From positions 124,001 to 188,000 of the forward strand of contig JAXDTI010000001.1 in the NCBI GenBank assembly GCA_034090045.1: 64,000 nt of DNA. Direction: 5' to 3'. The DNA is from JAXDTI01 sp034090045 (GTDB lineage Bacteria; Actinomycetota; Actinomycetes; Actinomycetales; Actinomycetaceae). This document shows positions 47,201-55,528 of this stretch, piece after piece (within the stretch, counting starts at the first letter, position 1; each line of letters starts with the position of its first letter). The notes below the pieces were generated by a model. It saw nothing but the letters and a program-made list of their open reading frames with translations, did not search any database and was not told the origin of the DNA. Both the position numbers and the translations under genes were made by a program.

Positions 47201-49867
47201 GTGGCAAAAAAACTGGTGATTGTAGAGTCCCCGGCGAAAGCAAAAACAATCGGGAACTATCTCGGTCCCGACTACCAGGTCGTTGCGTCAATCGGACACG
47301 TACGCGACCTCCCGCAACCCAGCGAACTGCCCACCGACATGAAAAAAGGCCCCTACGGGAAGTTCGCGGTGAACGTCGAAGGCGATTTCGAACCCTACTA
47401 CCTGGTAAACAAAGATAAAAAGAAGATCGTCACCGAACTGAAACGCGACCTGAAAGAAGCCGATGAGCTGTATCTCGCAACCGATGAGGACCGGGAAGGC
47501 GAAGCAATAGCCTGGCACCTGCTGCAAATCCTGAAACCAAAAATCCCGGTGAAACGAATGGTGTTTCACGAAATCACCAAAGACGCCATCCAGGAGGCTC
47601 TCGGCAACACCCGCGAAATCAACACCCACCTGGTTGACGCCCAAGAAACCCGGCGAATCCTCGACCGCCTCTACGGATACGAGGTCTCGCCGCTGCTGTG
47701 GCGCAAAGTCCGCCCCGGTCTCTCAGCCGGACGCGTACAATCAGTAGCCACCCGGATGGTGGTGCAGCGCGAACGTGAACGCCTCGCGTTTATCCCCGCA
47801 ACCTATCACGACTTAAAAGCCACGTTCGCCCCCATAGGCGCAGATGAAAACAGTTTCACGGCGGCACTGAACAGTATCGACGGGGTACGGATAGCGATCG
47901 GTAAAGACTTCAACGACAACGGCAAACTAAAGAAACAGGAGCTGCGGGTACTCTCCGCTGAAGACATCACTCAACTCAGCGCGGCACTCGCCACCAACCC
48001 GGATACTGAAGTCGCAGCCGTCGAATCCAAACCCTATCGTCGCCGCCCCGCCGCGCCCTTTACCACCTCCACGATGCAGCAGGAAGCCGGACGAAAACTG
48101 CGGATGAGCGCCCGCGACACCATGAGAACCGCCCAGTACCTGTACGAAAACGGCTACATAACCTATATGCGTACCGACTCCACGGCACTGTCGAAGCAGG
48201 CAATCACGGCGGCACGCAGACAGGCCAGCGAACTCTACGGTGCCGCGTCGATACCGGAGAAACCGCGATACTACACGAACCAGACGAAAGGCGCCCAGGA
48301 AGCACACGAAGCGATCCGCCCAGCAGGTGACACTATTCGCACACCGAGACAGGTCGAGAACGAGCTCAACAATCAACAGTTAGCGCTCTATGACCTGATT
48401 TGGAAACGCACAATCGCCTCGCAAATGAATGACGCGACCGGGCAGACTTCAAGCGTCCGGCTCACCGTCCACACAGCAGCTGACGCAGGAAACGAACTGA
48501 ACTTTAGCGCCTCCGGCACGGTTATCACCGACCAGGGGTTCCTCGCAGCCTATGAAGAAGGTCGTGACCGGGCGCGATACAGTGAGGCACCAAGCAGCGA
48601 GACGAGACTGCCGAAACTCACTGCGGGGGAGGCACTCGACTGCCTAGGGGCAAATGGTGAAGAAACCGAACACGCCACCACGCCGCCACCACGCTACACC
48701 GAAGCATCACTGATAAAGGCACTGGAAGAACGCGGAATAGGTCGCCCATCAACCTATGCCGCCACAATTTCAACAATTATTGACCGCGGCTATGTGATTC
48801 GGCGGCGCCAAGCGTTAATACCGAGTTGGCTGGCTTTCTCGGTGACCCGACTGCTCGAAGAAAACCTGGGCAAACTCGTTGACTATGACTTTACTGCCGG
48901 GATGGAGACCGACCTGGATCAGATAGCAGCCGGCACCGAAAACCGAGTGGAATGGTTACGCAACTTCTATTGGGGAACCGACAACGCCACCGGTGACGGT
49001 AAACAATCGGGACTGAAAAACAAGGTGGATAGCCTCGGCGACATCGACGCGAAAGCCGTAAACTCGGTAGACCTCGGAAACGGCGTAACCCTGAGGGTGG
49101 GTCGCTACGGCCCGTACCTGGAGCGTGGTGACGGCACCCACGCGAGCGTCCCGGAGGATTTAGCGCCGGATGAACTGACCGGCAAAGTCGTTGAGGAACT
49201 GTTCCGAAAAGCCGCTGATAACGGTCGTGAACTGGGCATAAACCCGGCGACCGGGAGGATGGTTATTGTCAAAGACGGACGCTACGGCCCCTATGTCACC
49301 GAGGTGCTGAGCGAAGCAGAAACCACTGAAAAGGTGAAAGCACCGACCGCGTCACTGTTCAAAACGATGGATATTTCCACGGTGAACCTGGAACAGGCGC
49401 TGCAACTGCTGTCACTGCCGCGAGTGGTCGGAACCGACCCGGGAACCGGCGAGAACATCACCGCACAAAACGGACGATACGGCCCGTACCTGAAACGCGG
49501 CACAGATTCTCGTTCACTGACCAGCGAAGACCAACTTTTTACCGTCACTTTGGAGGAGGCATTAGCGATATACGCCCAGCCGAAAACCCGTGGCCGTGCC
49601 GCCGCTAAACCCCCGTTGAAAGAACTCGGTACCGACCCCGCCAGCGGCAAACCGGTAGTTATAAAGGACGGCCGTTTCGGCCCCTACATTACTGACGGAA
49701 CCACGAATGTCACCGTTCCGCGCTCATCATCCATCGAGGAGATGGATGCCGAGACGGCCTGGCAACTGCTCGCCGACAAACGCGCCAAAGGCCCGAGTAA
49801 ACGCGGAGGAAAAACCCGGGCGAAAAGCAAAAAGAAAACTGCCACAAAGAAGAGCGGGAGTAAATGA
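47201..49867 (+). CDS. topA: DNA topoisomerase I
   Basis: An 888-residue type IA topoisomerase that relaxes negative supercoils. The N-terminal TOPRIM domain begins KLVIVESPAKAKTI and contains ATDEDREGEAIAWH. The active-site Tyr322 lies in YMRTDST. The C-terminal third has repeated RYGPY/GRFGPY modules, the actinobacterial-type Topo C-terminal repeats with no zinc-ribbon cysteines. It ends in a Lys/Arg-rich tail thought to help processivity. The start is GTG at 47201 with AAAGGAG upstream. Its stop overlaps the start of the thiol oxidoreductase gene. Confidence 0.97.
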   Translation: MAKKLVIVESPAKAKTIGNYLGPDYQVVASIGHVRDLPQPSELPTDMKKGPYGKFAVNVEGDFEPYYLVNKDKKKIVTELKRDLKEADELYLATDEDREGEAIAWHLLQILKPKIPVKRMVFHEITKDAIQEALGNTREINTHLVDAQETRRILDRLYGYEVSPLLWRKVRPGLSAGRVQSVATRMVVQRERERLAFIPATYHDLKATFAPIGADENSFTAALNSIDGVRIAIGKDFNDNGKLKKQELRVLSAEDITQLSAALATNPDTEVAAVESKPYRRRPAAPFTTSTMQQEAGRKLRMSARDTMRTAQYLYENGYITYMRTDSTALSKQAITAARRQASELYGAASIPEKPRYYTNQTKGAQEAHEAIRPAGDTIRTPRQVENELNNQQLALYDLIWKRTIASQMNDATGQTSSVRLTVHTAADAGNELNFSASGTVITDQGFLAAYEEGRDRARYSEAPSSETRLPKLTAGEALDCLGANGEETEHATTPPPRYTEASLIKALEERGIGRPSTYAATISTIIDRGYVIRRRQALIPSWLAFSVTRLLEENLGKLVDYDFTAGMETDLDQIAAGTENRVEWLRNFYWGTDNATGDGKQSGLKNKVDSLGDIDAKAVNSVDLGNGVTLRVGRYGPYLERGDGTHASVPEDLAPDELTGKVVEELFRKAADNGRELGINPATGRMVIVKDGRYGPYVTEVLSEAETTEKVKAPTASLFKTMDISTVNLEQALQLLSLPRVVGTDPGTGENITAQNGRYGPYLKRGTDSRSLTSEDQLFTVTLEEALAIYAQPKTRGRAAAKPPLKELGTDPASGKPVVIKDGRFGPYITDGTTNVTVPRSSSIEEMDAETAWQLLADKRAKGPSKRGGKTRAKSKKKTATKKSGSK

Positions 49868-50640
49868 TGCCCAGAGAAGCTACAACTAAATCAAATGCGC
49901 CGATAATCGCGCTGCTGGTCATCATTATTTTGGCGCTCGGAGTTGCCGCATTCTTCGTTGGACGCGGTATAGGCGGCGGCGAAAACGCCGCCGAAACCAC
50001 CGACACCAGCAGCGACAACACAGCAGACACCAATACTAACAGTCTGGCCGCGCCCCGCGTAAACGATGAACAGTCCCGGAAAATTATCGCGTCTCTCGCG
50101 AAACGCGACCCGTTAGACCCGATGTCCATAGGAGATGCCGATGCGCCGGTCGTCATGATCGAATTCTCTGATTTTTCCTGCCCACGATGCTCCCAATACG
50201 AGGCTGAGACCGCACCTGAACTACAGAAATATGTTGAGGACGGGACACTGCGCATCGAGTATCACGACTTCACGATTTTCGCATCGGACTATCACTCCGA
50301 CCTTGCCGCCCGTGCCGCGTGGGCAGCCGGGCAGCAAGGCAAGTTCTGGGAATTCAAAGTCGCCGGTCAAGCCAAATCCCTGACCGAACACGCCAACTGG
50401 AACGATGCCCTAGTGCGACAGGTCGCGAAAGAAGCCGGGGTGGCAGATATGAAAAAATTTGACAGTGACCGACAATCCCAACAGGCCACCAAACACGTCA
50501 CCGACAATACACAGCTGGCAGCGAACCTCGGTTTCCCAGGAACCCCGGCATTCCTCGTGAACGACCGACCAATTAACGGTCAGCTCCCAACCGCGACCTT
50601 TATAGCCACCATCGAAGCCGCCGCGGCTGACGCAAAGTAG
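49864..50640 (+). CDS. DsbA-like membrane-anchored thiol oxidoreductase
   Basis: 258 residues. One N-terminal membrane anchor (about 16-37) and a Thr/Asp-rich linker precede a thioredoxin-fold DsbA/Thioredoxin_4 domain outside the cell. The active site is CPRC (Cys106-Cys109, from the first ATG), and the cis-Pro loop is FPGTPAF. It should make or isomerise disulfides in exported proteins. The start overlaps the topA stop (AAATGATG), with a second ATG directly after, so coupling to topA is likely. The CcdA-like gene begins 6 bp downstream and may supply electrons. Confidence 0.88.
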   Translation: MMPREATTKSNAPIIALLVIIILALGVAAFFVGRGIGGGENAAETTDTSSDNTADTNTNSLAAPRVNDEQSRKIIASLAKRDPLDPMSIGDADAPVVMIEFSDFSCPRCSQYEAETAPELQKYVEDGTLRIEYHDFTIFASDYHSDLAARAAWAAGQQGKFWEFKVAGQAKSLTEHANWNDALVRQVAKEAGVADMKKFDSDRQSQQATKHVTDNTQLAANLGFPGTPAFLVNDRPINGQLPTATFIATIEAAAADAK

Positions 50641-50646
50641 ACACAG

Positions 50647-51486
50647 ATGACACTGGGGTTCGCGGCAGCATTCGTGGGGGGGCTCGTCACAATCCTGGCT
50701 CCCTGCGGTGCGCTGCTGCTACCCGCATTCTTTGCCTATGCCTTCAACTCGCGGGCGACATTGGCATCCCGCACGACACTGTTCTTTATCGGGGTGCTGA
50801 TTGCGCTAGTGCCGATGGGTGCCGCCATCGGTGCGCTCAGCTCCATATTCACGACACAGCGCGGGTTAATCAGCAAAATCGCGGGGGCGCTCGTCATCGT
50901 TTTGGGCATTATCGAAGTGCTGAACCTGCCGCTGCCGGGTGCCGGAATCCTACAGCGGGTAAAAAGTCGTGCCGAAAACGCCGGATCTCGTGGCGGCGAC
51001 ACCTCCTCCGCGATCGCGGTAGTGCTGCTCGGTCTGGGTTACGGAATCGCGGGTGCCGGATGCAGCGGGCCGATACTCGGCTCAGTACTGATGGTTGCCG
51101 GCTCGACTGGTTCGCCACTGCTCGGCGGATTAACGATGGCGATCTATGCGCTCGGAATGGTGATACCGGTAATCGTTTTGGCGCTCCTGTGGGAAGCCGC
51201 CGGGATCCAGCAGAAAATGCGGCCACGCCCGATAAAACTACTGGGTCGTAAAACCACGGTTGGACTGGTCATATCGGGTATTATCCTGATTATCCTCGGC
51301 GCGTGGCTGTTCCTCACCGGCGGTTCACGCAGCATCGGCATCCTCTCCACCTCCGCCCAATCCGATCTCGAAACACAGATCATGAACGGGCTCGCAGCAG
51401 TGCCTAATATCGCATTCGTGGCTCTGCTCGTCGCCGGGATCGCCGCGATTGTGCTCGTGTGGATACTGCTGCGCAGGAGGCGCTGA
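50647..51486 (+). CDS. CcdA/DsbD-like membrane thiol-electron transporter
   Basis: 279 residues with six or seven membrane segments. Two membrane cysteines in conserved settings, Cys20 (LAPCGALLLP) and Cys139 (GAGCSGPIL), match the redox pair of the CcdA/DsbD transmembrane family. That family passes electrons from cytoplasmic thioredoxin to the outside. It pairs with the DsbA-like protein just upstream. It could reduce that protein, making it an isomerase, or support cytochrome c maturation. No cytochrome c biogenesis genes are in the window. Confidence 0.83.
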   Translation: MTLGFAAAFVGGLVTILAPCGALLLPAFFAYAFNSRATLASRTTLFFIGVLIALVPMGAAIGALSSIFTTQRGLISKIAGALVIVLGIIEVLNLPLPGAGILQRVKSRAENAGSRGGDTSSAIAVVLLGLGYGIAGAGCSGPILGSVLMVAGSTGSPLLGGLTMAIYALGMVIPVIVLALLWEAAGIQQKMRPRPIKLLGRKTTVGLVISGIILIILGAWLFLTGGSRSIGILSTSAQSDLETQIMNGLAAVPNIAFVALLVAGIAAIVLVWILLRRRR

Positions 51487-51536
51487 ATAGCGGTCGAAAC
51501 GATGCGATAATGAGACCATAGTGAAAGGACACTGAG

Positions 51537-52436
51537 ATGGCAGCACCCATTCATAACTGGGGCCTGGGGATGATCGCGGGCGAAGGATATGACCTCTTCG
51601 ATTCCCTTGACCTGAGGCGTGAAGCCGACCTGTGGATACCGGTCGCCGATGAACTGCCGTCCCGCTGCATCGACGGGCGGCGCGAATACGATATCGAGGA
51701 CGAAACAAAACCCCTGCCGGTTGCGCCGCGAGCCGCATCCGCGTCTGTTTCACTGCTCGGAGCCGCAGCGATGCTGTGTAATAAACAGATGCCAGAACTG
51801 CTACGTGAGCTGGTGAAAGTCAAACCGCTCGGGTGTCACCGCGGAAACGCTTCACCCCCGGCTAGTGGCTGCGCTGCCACCGATGCCATGCAAACCGTGT
51901 TCCGGATGATCGCCTCCGGTGCGGTTTCGGCGCTCGCAGAAGAGATCGGTTTGCCGGTGAACCTCAGCCACGACCAGGCGCGCTGGCGGATACGCACCCA
52001 CCGGGTAGATGGAAACACACTGGTCAGCTATATCCAGGCGCGACCTGGCCGACACGCGATTGTTCACGGTCCCCGACGTGAAGCTGCCGCAGTGATCAAC
52101 TTCAACGAGGGCACCACACTGGATTCCGACCGGCTGCGGGAAGTCCACCAGGTTGAGGTGTTTGCCGTCGATGCCTGGACGGATGTCGCCGGCGCTATCT
52201 GTGATATTTCGAGCACCACAGATATGCGTGCCGCCTGGGATGCCTGGTTCGGATTCAACCTGGGTACGCTAATCTCGCTGTGCTCGGAAAAAGCGCCACT
52301 GGTTATTGTTGGCGACCCGAAAGCCAATATTGAGAGGCTCATGTCACTGCACGGCACAACCTATACCCCGAGTGGTGACACTGAAATCGAGGCGGCTAAA
52401 CGGCGAATCGCGGAGCTAACCGGGGGTGAGAAATGA
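51537..52436 (+). CDS. Putative cadmium/zinc-type carbonic-anhydrase-like protein
   Basis: 299 residues, cytoplasmic, without a signal peptide. A CIDGR motif (Cys44-Arg48), a His in GCHRG (His101) and a Cys in SGCAATD (Cys112) give Cys-57-His-11-Cys spacing. As I recall, the diatom cadmium carbonic anhydrase CDCA binds its metal with Cys-52-His-10-Cys, so a metal-dependent carbonic anhydrase or a relative is the best guess. This rests on pattern, not a search. The ribosome site AAAGGA is 8 nt before the ATG, and the gene overlaps menE by 4 bp, so it belongs to the menaquinone operon. It could also be an unrelated metal protein acting in that pathway. Confidence 0.6.
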   Translation: MAAPIHNWGLGMIAGEGYDLFDSLDLRREADLWIPVADELPSRCIDGRREYDIEDETKPLPVAPRAASASVSLLGAAAMLCNKQMPELLRELVKVKPLGCHRGNASPPASGCAATDAMQTVFRMIASGAVSALAEEIGLPVNLSHDQARWRIRTHRVDGNTLVSYIQARPGRHAIVHGPRREAAAVINFNEGTTLDSDRLREVHQVEVFAVDAWTDVAGAICDISSTTDMRAAWDAWFGFNLGTLISLCSEKAPLVIVGDPKANIERLMSLHGTTYTPSGDTEIEAAKRRIAELTGGEK

Positions 52437-54112
52437 GCGAAAACACCGTTTTGTACCGGGTCATGGGCGCGGGCACTGACCCGGTGAACGTGTCGAACCT
52501 GCTGGAAAAACTCACCGAAATTTTTGCTCAGGAGGAAAACCCGGTTCACTATACCGGGCCGTTGGCGACCGACCGTGAAACCCAGGAAGTGCTGGTGCCG
52601 GTCGCACCCACCTATGATATTGAACAGGTCGAGGCGCAACTGACTGAGCGGATTACCGGGGCGGTGCCGCGAACCGTATCGGTGGTGCTCCAGACTTCCG
52701 GTTCAACAACCGGACGCGGGCACCTGGTCGGGCTTTCAGCGACCGCTTTGCGGTCATCTGCTCAAGCCACCGAGGCGGTACTGGGCGGTAAAGGTCGCTG
52801 GGTGCTGTCGCTACCAACCCAGCATATTGCCGGTTTCCAGGTTCTCGTACGTTCGGTTACTGCACAGGTAAAACCGGTTATCGTCAATATCGAACGGGGT
52901 TTTCGACCGGCGGCGTTGGCGCGCGGAGTTGAACGCGCCCTTGAACCCGCAGACCTGCCGGTGTATCTGTCGCTGGTGCCAACACAGCTGGTAAACACGC
53001 TGCGGGAAGCTGAAAACGACCCGGCGATTCTTCAGCCTTTACGCCAGGTTTCCGCGATTCTGCTCGGCGGGGCACATATTTCTTCGGCACTGTTAGCGAA
53101 CGCCCACGATGCCGGACTGCGGATTGTCACGACCTACGGCATGACAGAGACCTGTGGCGGGTGCGTCTACGACGGCTACCCGCTCGCCGGTGTTAATGTC
53201 GCAACCGTATCCGATCGCATCTGGATTTCCGGTACCGTGCTGATGGCAGGATACCTGGATGACCCGCAATCCCCCGATGTTATCGTGAATGGTCAGCAGC
53301 GGTGGCTGCGCACCCGCGATGCCGGACACATGGTTGGGGCGCGACTGGTCGTAGATGGGCGCCTTGATGATGTGCTCACGACCGGCGGGATAAAGGTGCA
53401 GGCCTCCGCCGTGGAAGAAATCCTGGAACAGGCCGAGGAAATCGCCGAAGTGTGTGTTGTCGGGGTACCTGATGAAAAGTGGGGGGAACTGGTGACAGCC
53501 GTTTTCGTGCCCGCGGAGGGAGCCGATGAACGAGAACTAGCTGACCTGCGGATGGGCAATCTGCGGATGCTGCTGTCGCAGGCGCAACCCGAAAACTCCG
53601 AACATTTACGTGAAGAACTGAACCGCGCCGCACAGATGCTCGGGGGTGAAACCGGAGAGAACGCTGCCGCCACGGAAACCGCCGAGGTGCAGCGCGCAGT
53701 CGCGGAAGAAAAACCAGAACCGGAACTACAGTTGACCCCGCTGGAGGCGGCGATGGCAGCGATGGCAGCGAAGATTCGCGGCGAAAACGTTGATGTTGTG
53801 CAGGTGGCACGCACCGGGGTGTACAACCCACCAGCCGATACCGAAACAGACATTTCAGATGACGATACTGCGGAACTCGATGAGGAACCGGCAGCGACAG
53901 TTGAAACCGCCATCTCGGAACCCCAAAAACCCAGAAACCTGCAGATGAAGCTGCGTTCTATGGTGAGTGCAAGTCTCGGACGTGAACACGCTCCGCGAGC
54001 GATTATTCTCGTGGATCAGCTGCCGATGTTGGCTTCCGGGAAAGTCGATCGTAACGCTGTCGCCCAGCTAGCTGCGCAACGGGTCGCCGGCGGGATGGCT
54101 TGGGTACGATGA
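52433..54112 (+). CDS. menE: o-Succinylbenzoate-CoA ligase (AMP-binding)
   Basis: 559 residues of the acyl-adenylating superfamily. MenE activates o-succinylbenzoate with ATP and CoA. The P-loop TSGSTTGRG is at 88-96, followed by TYGMTETCGGC (A5) and RDAGHM plus VDGRLDDVLTTGGIKV (A7/A8). The terminal catalytic Lys is in LASGKVDRNAV. It is larger than usual (about 370-450). Residues about 363-512 are an acidic, Ala/Glu-rich insertion in the small C-terminal domain, just before the catalytic-lysine strand. The start overlaps the previous gene, and menA overlaps its stop. Confidence 0.92.
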   Translation: MSENTVLYRVMGAGTDPVNVSNLLEKLTEIFAQEENPVHYTGPLATDRETQEVLVPVAPTYDIEQVEAQLTERITGAVPRTVSVVLQTSGSTTGRGHLVGLSATALRSSAQATEAVLGGKGRWVLSLPTQHIAGFQVLVRSVTAQVKPVIVNIERGFRPAALARGVERALEPADLPVYLSLVPTQLVNTLREAENDPAILQPLRQVSAILLGGAHISSALLANAHDAGLRIVTTYGMTETCGGCVYDGYPLAGVNVATVSDRIWISGTVLMAGYLDDPQSPDVIVNGQQRWLRTRDAGHMVGARLVVDGRLDDVLTTGGIKVQASAVEEILEQAEEIAEVCVVGVPDEKWGELVTAVFVPAEGADERELADLRMGNLRMLLSQAQPENSEHLREELNRAAQMLGGETGENAAATETAEVQRAVAEEKPEPELQLTPLEAAMAAMAAKIRGENVDVVQVARTGVYNPPADTETDISDDDTAELDEEPAATVETAISEPQKPRNLQMKLRSMVSASLGREHAPRAIILVDQLPMLASGKVDRNAVAQLAAQRVAGGMAWVR

Positions 54113-54987
54113 GCCGAGTTTCCGCTTGGATCGGTGCGGCGCGCCCAAAAACCCTGCCAGCTTCGGTTGGTCCGGTACTGCTCGGTACCGGGGCGGCCGC
54201 CGGGATCGGAAAGTTTGAGCCGGTTTCCTTTATATTGTGTCTGCTGGTGGCGATTTCGGTACAGATCGCGGCGAACCTGTCTAATGACTATTCCGATGGT
54301 GTCCGCGGCACTGATGACGAGAACCGGGTCGGGCCTCAACGCCTCACTGGTGCCGGTATTGTGGCACCGGCGGTGGTGCGGCGCGCGGCCTTTGTGATGT
54401 ATGGGCTGACAGCCGTTTTCGGCTTGATCCTGACCTGGTGGTCTGGGGTTTGGGTGCTGCTTCCTGTCGGGGTTTTGGCGTTCCTGGCTAGCTGGTTTTA
54501 TGTCGGTGGTCGCCACCCTTACGGGTATTTTCCCGGCATCGCCGAAGTCATGGTGTTTGTTTTCTTCGGTCTGGTAGCGACCTGTGCCACAACCTATACT
54601 CAAGCTCTGGTGCTTTCGTGGCGGGTGATTCTCGCGGCGGCGGGTATCGGGATGCTTTCCTGTGCGCTGCTCATGACAAATAACCTGCGGGATCGCGCCA
54701 ATGATGAGCGGGTCGGCAAGGATACGCTATCGGTGCGTCTCGGCGACCTGAGGTCACGCAAGATGCTGGAGTTAGAGCTCACGCTCGCTTGTGTGGCGGC
54801 GGTGGTGGCGCTACCGACTTTCCTGGGGAAGTGTGTCGCCGCGTGCCTGGCGATTGTGGCGCTCTTCGTGAACCTGCCGGTCACGCGGGGGGCGAGCGGA
54901 ATGGAGCTGTTCCGGGTGCTGCGCAATATCGGGCTATTCACCCTGCTTTACGGTGCCGCAGTCGGTGCCGGTTTCCTGCTCCCCTGA
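54109..54987 (+). CDS. menA: 1,4-Dihydroxy-2-naphthoate polyprenyltransferase
   Basis: A 292-residue UbiA-family membrane prenyltransferase that attaches the isoprenoid tail to DHNA. Two Asp-rich motifs are visible, NDYSDGVRGTDDENRVGPQRLT and NNLRDRANDERVGK, read here in part. About eight or nine membrane segments are present. A TTG start at 54100 is possible, but the ATG at 54109 overlaps the menE stop (ATGA) and begins the conserved WIGAARPKTLPAS region. It is convergent with the TM2 gene. Confidence 0.95.
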   Translation: MSRVSAWIGAARPKTLPASVGPVLLGTGAAAGIGKFEPVSFILCLLVAISVQIAANLSNDYSDGVRGTDDENRVGPQRLTGAGIVAPAVVRRAAFVMYGLTAVFGLILTWWSGVWVLLPVGVLAFLASWFYVGGRHPYGYFPGIAEVMVFVFFGLVATCATTYTQALVLSWRVILAAAGIGMLSCALLMTNNLRDRANDERVGKDTLSVRLGDLRSRKMLELELTLACVAAVVALPTFLGKCVAACLAIVALFVNLPVTRGASGMELFRVLRNIGLFTLLYGAAVGAGFLLP

Positions 54988-54990
54988 CCC

Positions 54991-55034
54991 GCCGTTTCCG
55001 ACACTGCGAAAAAGCGGGGTGCGGGGAAAACGGC
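54991..55034. terminator. Possible imperfect hairpin between menA and the TM2 gene
   Basis: GCCGTTTCC can pair with GGAAAACGGC with one bulged base across a loop of about 25 nt. It is the only pairing seen in the 60-bp convergent gap. The evidence is weak. Confidence 0.3.
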
Positions 55035-55047
55035 GAGACGGCAGCGA

Positions 55048-55434
55048 CTATTGGGCGAGCGGCAAGCCTTTAGCGTCGAAAGACCACTGGGTGCCCGGCT
55101 GGGCGATGAGAATCAAAATGCCTTCAATCAGACCCCACACAGCGGAGACGGGAGCGAGGAACCCTAAGCTGAGAATCGAAATCAACAGCTGTGCGACTGC
55201 CTTACCGGTGAAGCCGAGATAAAAATTGTGGACACCGAGGCCACCAAGCAAAATACCGAGGATACCGGCAACCATCTTGCTTTTCTGATCGGGGATCGGC
55301 TGAGCGTAACCGGAGCCGTACATCGGCTGGGCCGGAGCTGGCTGTCCCGAAGCGATCGGTGCTGTGTTGGGGGGCGGCACCGGGTTAGAGGATGTCGGAT
55401 TCACCGGAATGCTATCGAAGTTGTTTTCGCTCAT
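55048..55434 (-). CDS. TM2-domain membrane protein
   Basis: 128 residues. A Pro/Ser/Gln-rich N-terminal half (about 1-52) is followed by a TM2 domain: two membrane helices with the GxHxFYLG-type motif (GGLGVHNFYLGFTGKA) and a second helix ending before AQPGTQW. TM2 proteins are widespread and of unknown role. The gene lies on the opposite strand inside the men cluster, between menA and menB. The ribosome site GAAAGG is 5 nt before the ATG. It shares a 94-bp divergent promoter region with menB. Confidence 0.9.
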   Translation of the reverse strand: MSENNFDSIPVNPTSSNPVPPPNTAPIASGQPAPAQPMYGSGYAQPIPDQKSKMVAGILGILLGGLGVHNFYLGFTGKAVAQLLISILSLGFLAPVSAVWGLIEGILILIAQPGTQWSFDAKGLPLAQ

Positions 55435-55516
55435 TTTGACCTTTCGTTCTCGCGCACACCGATTCTAACATTTATAGGTTCCGCATCCGCCCGTATCTCA
55501 CCCGTTTGAGAGCCGA

Positions 55517-55522
55517 TAGACT
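55517..55522 (+). promoter_or_regulatory. Predicted leaderless -10 box of menB
   Basis: TAGACT ends 6 nt before the menB ATG and no Shine-Dalgarno is present. The spacing fits transcription starting at the start codon. No strong -35 is seen 17 nt upstream, so this is a weaker case than the methyltransferase promoter. Confidence 0.45.
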
Positions 55523-55528
55523 GGTGAC

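Noticed and set aside
46809..47291. Two short minus-strand open frames in the AT-rich gap and the topA start
   Set aside because: No ribosome sites or domain similarity; one runs into topA in antisense.
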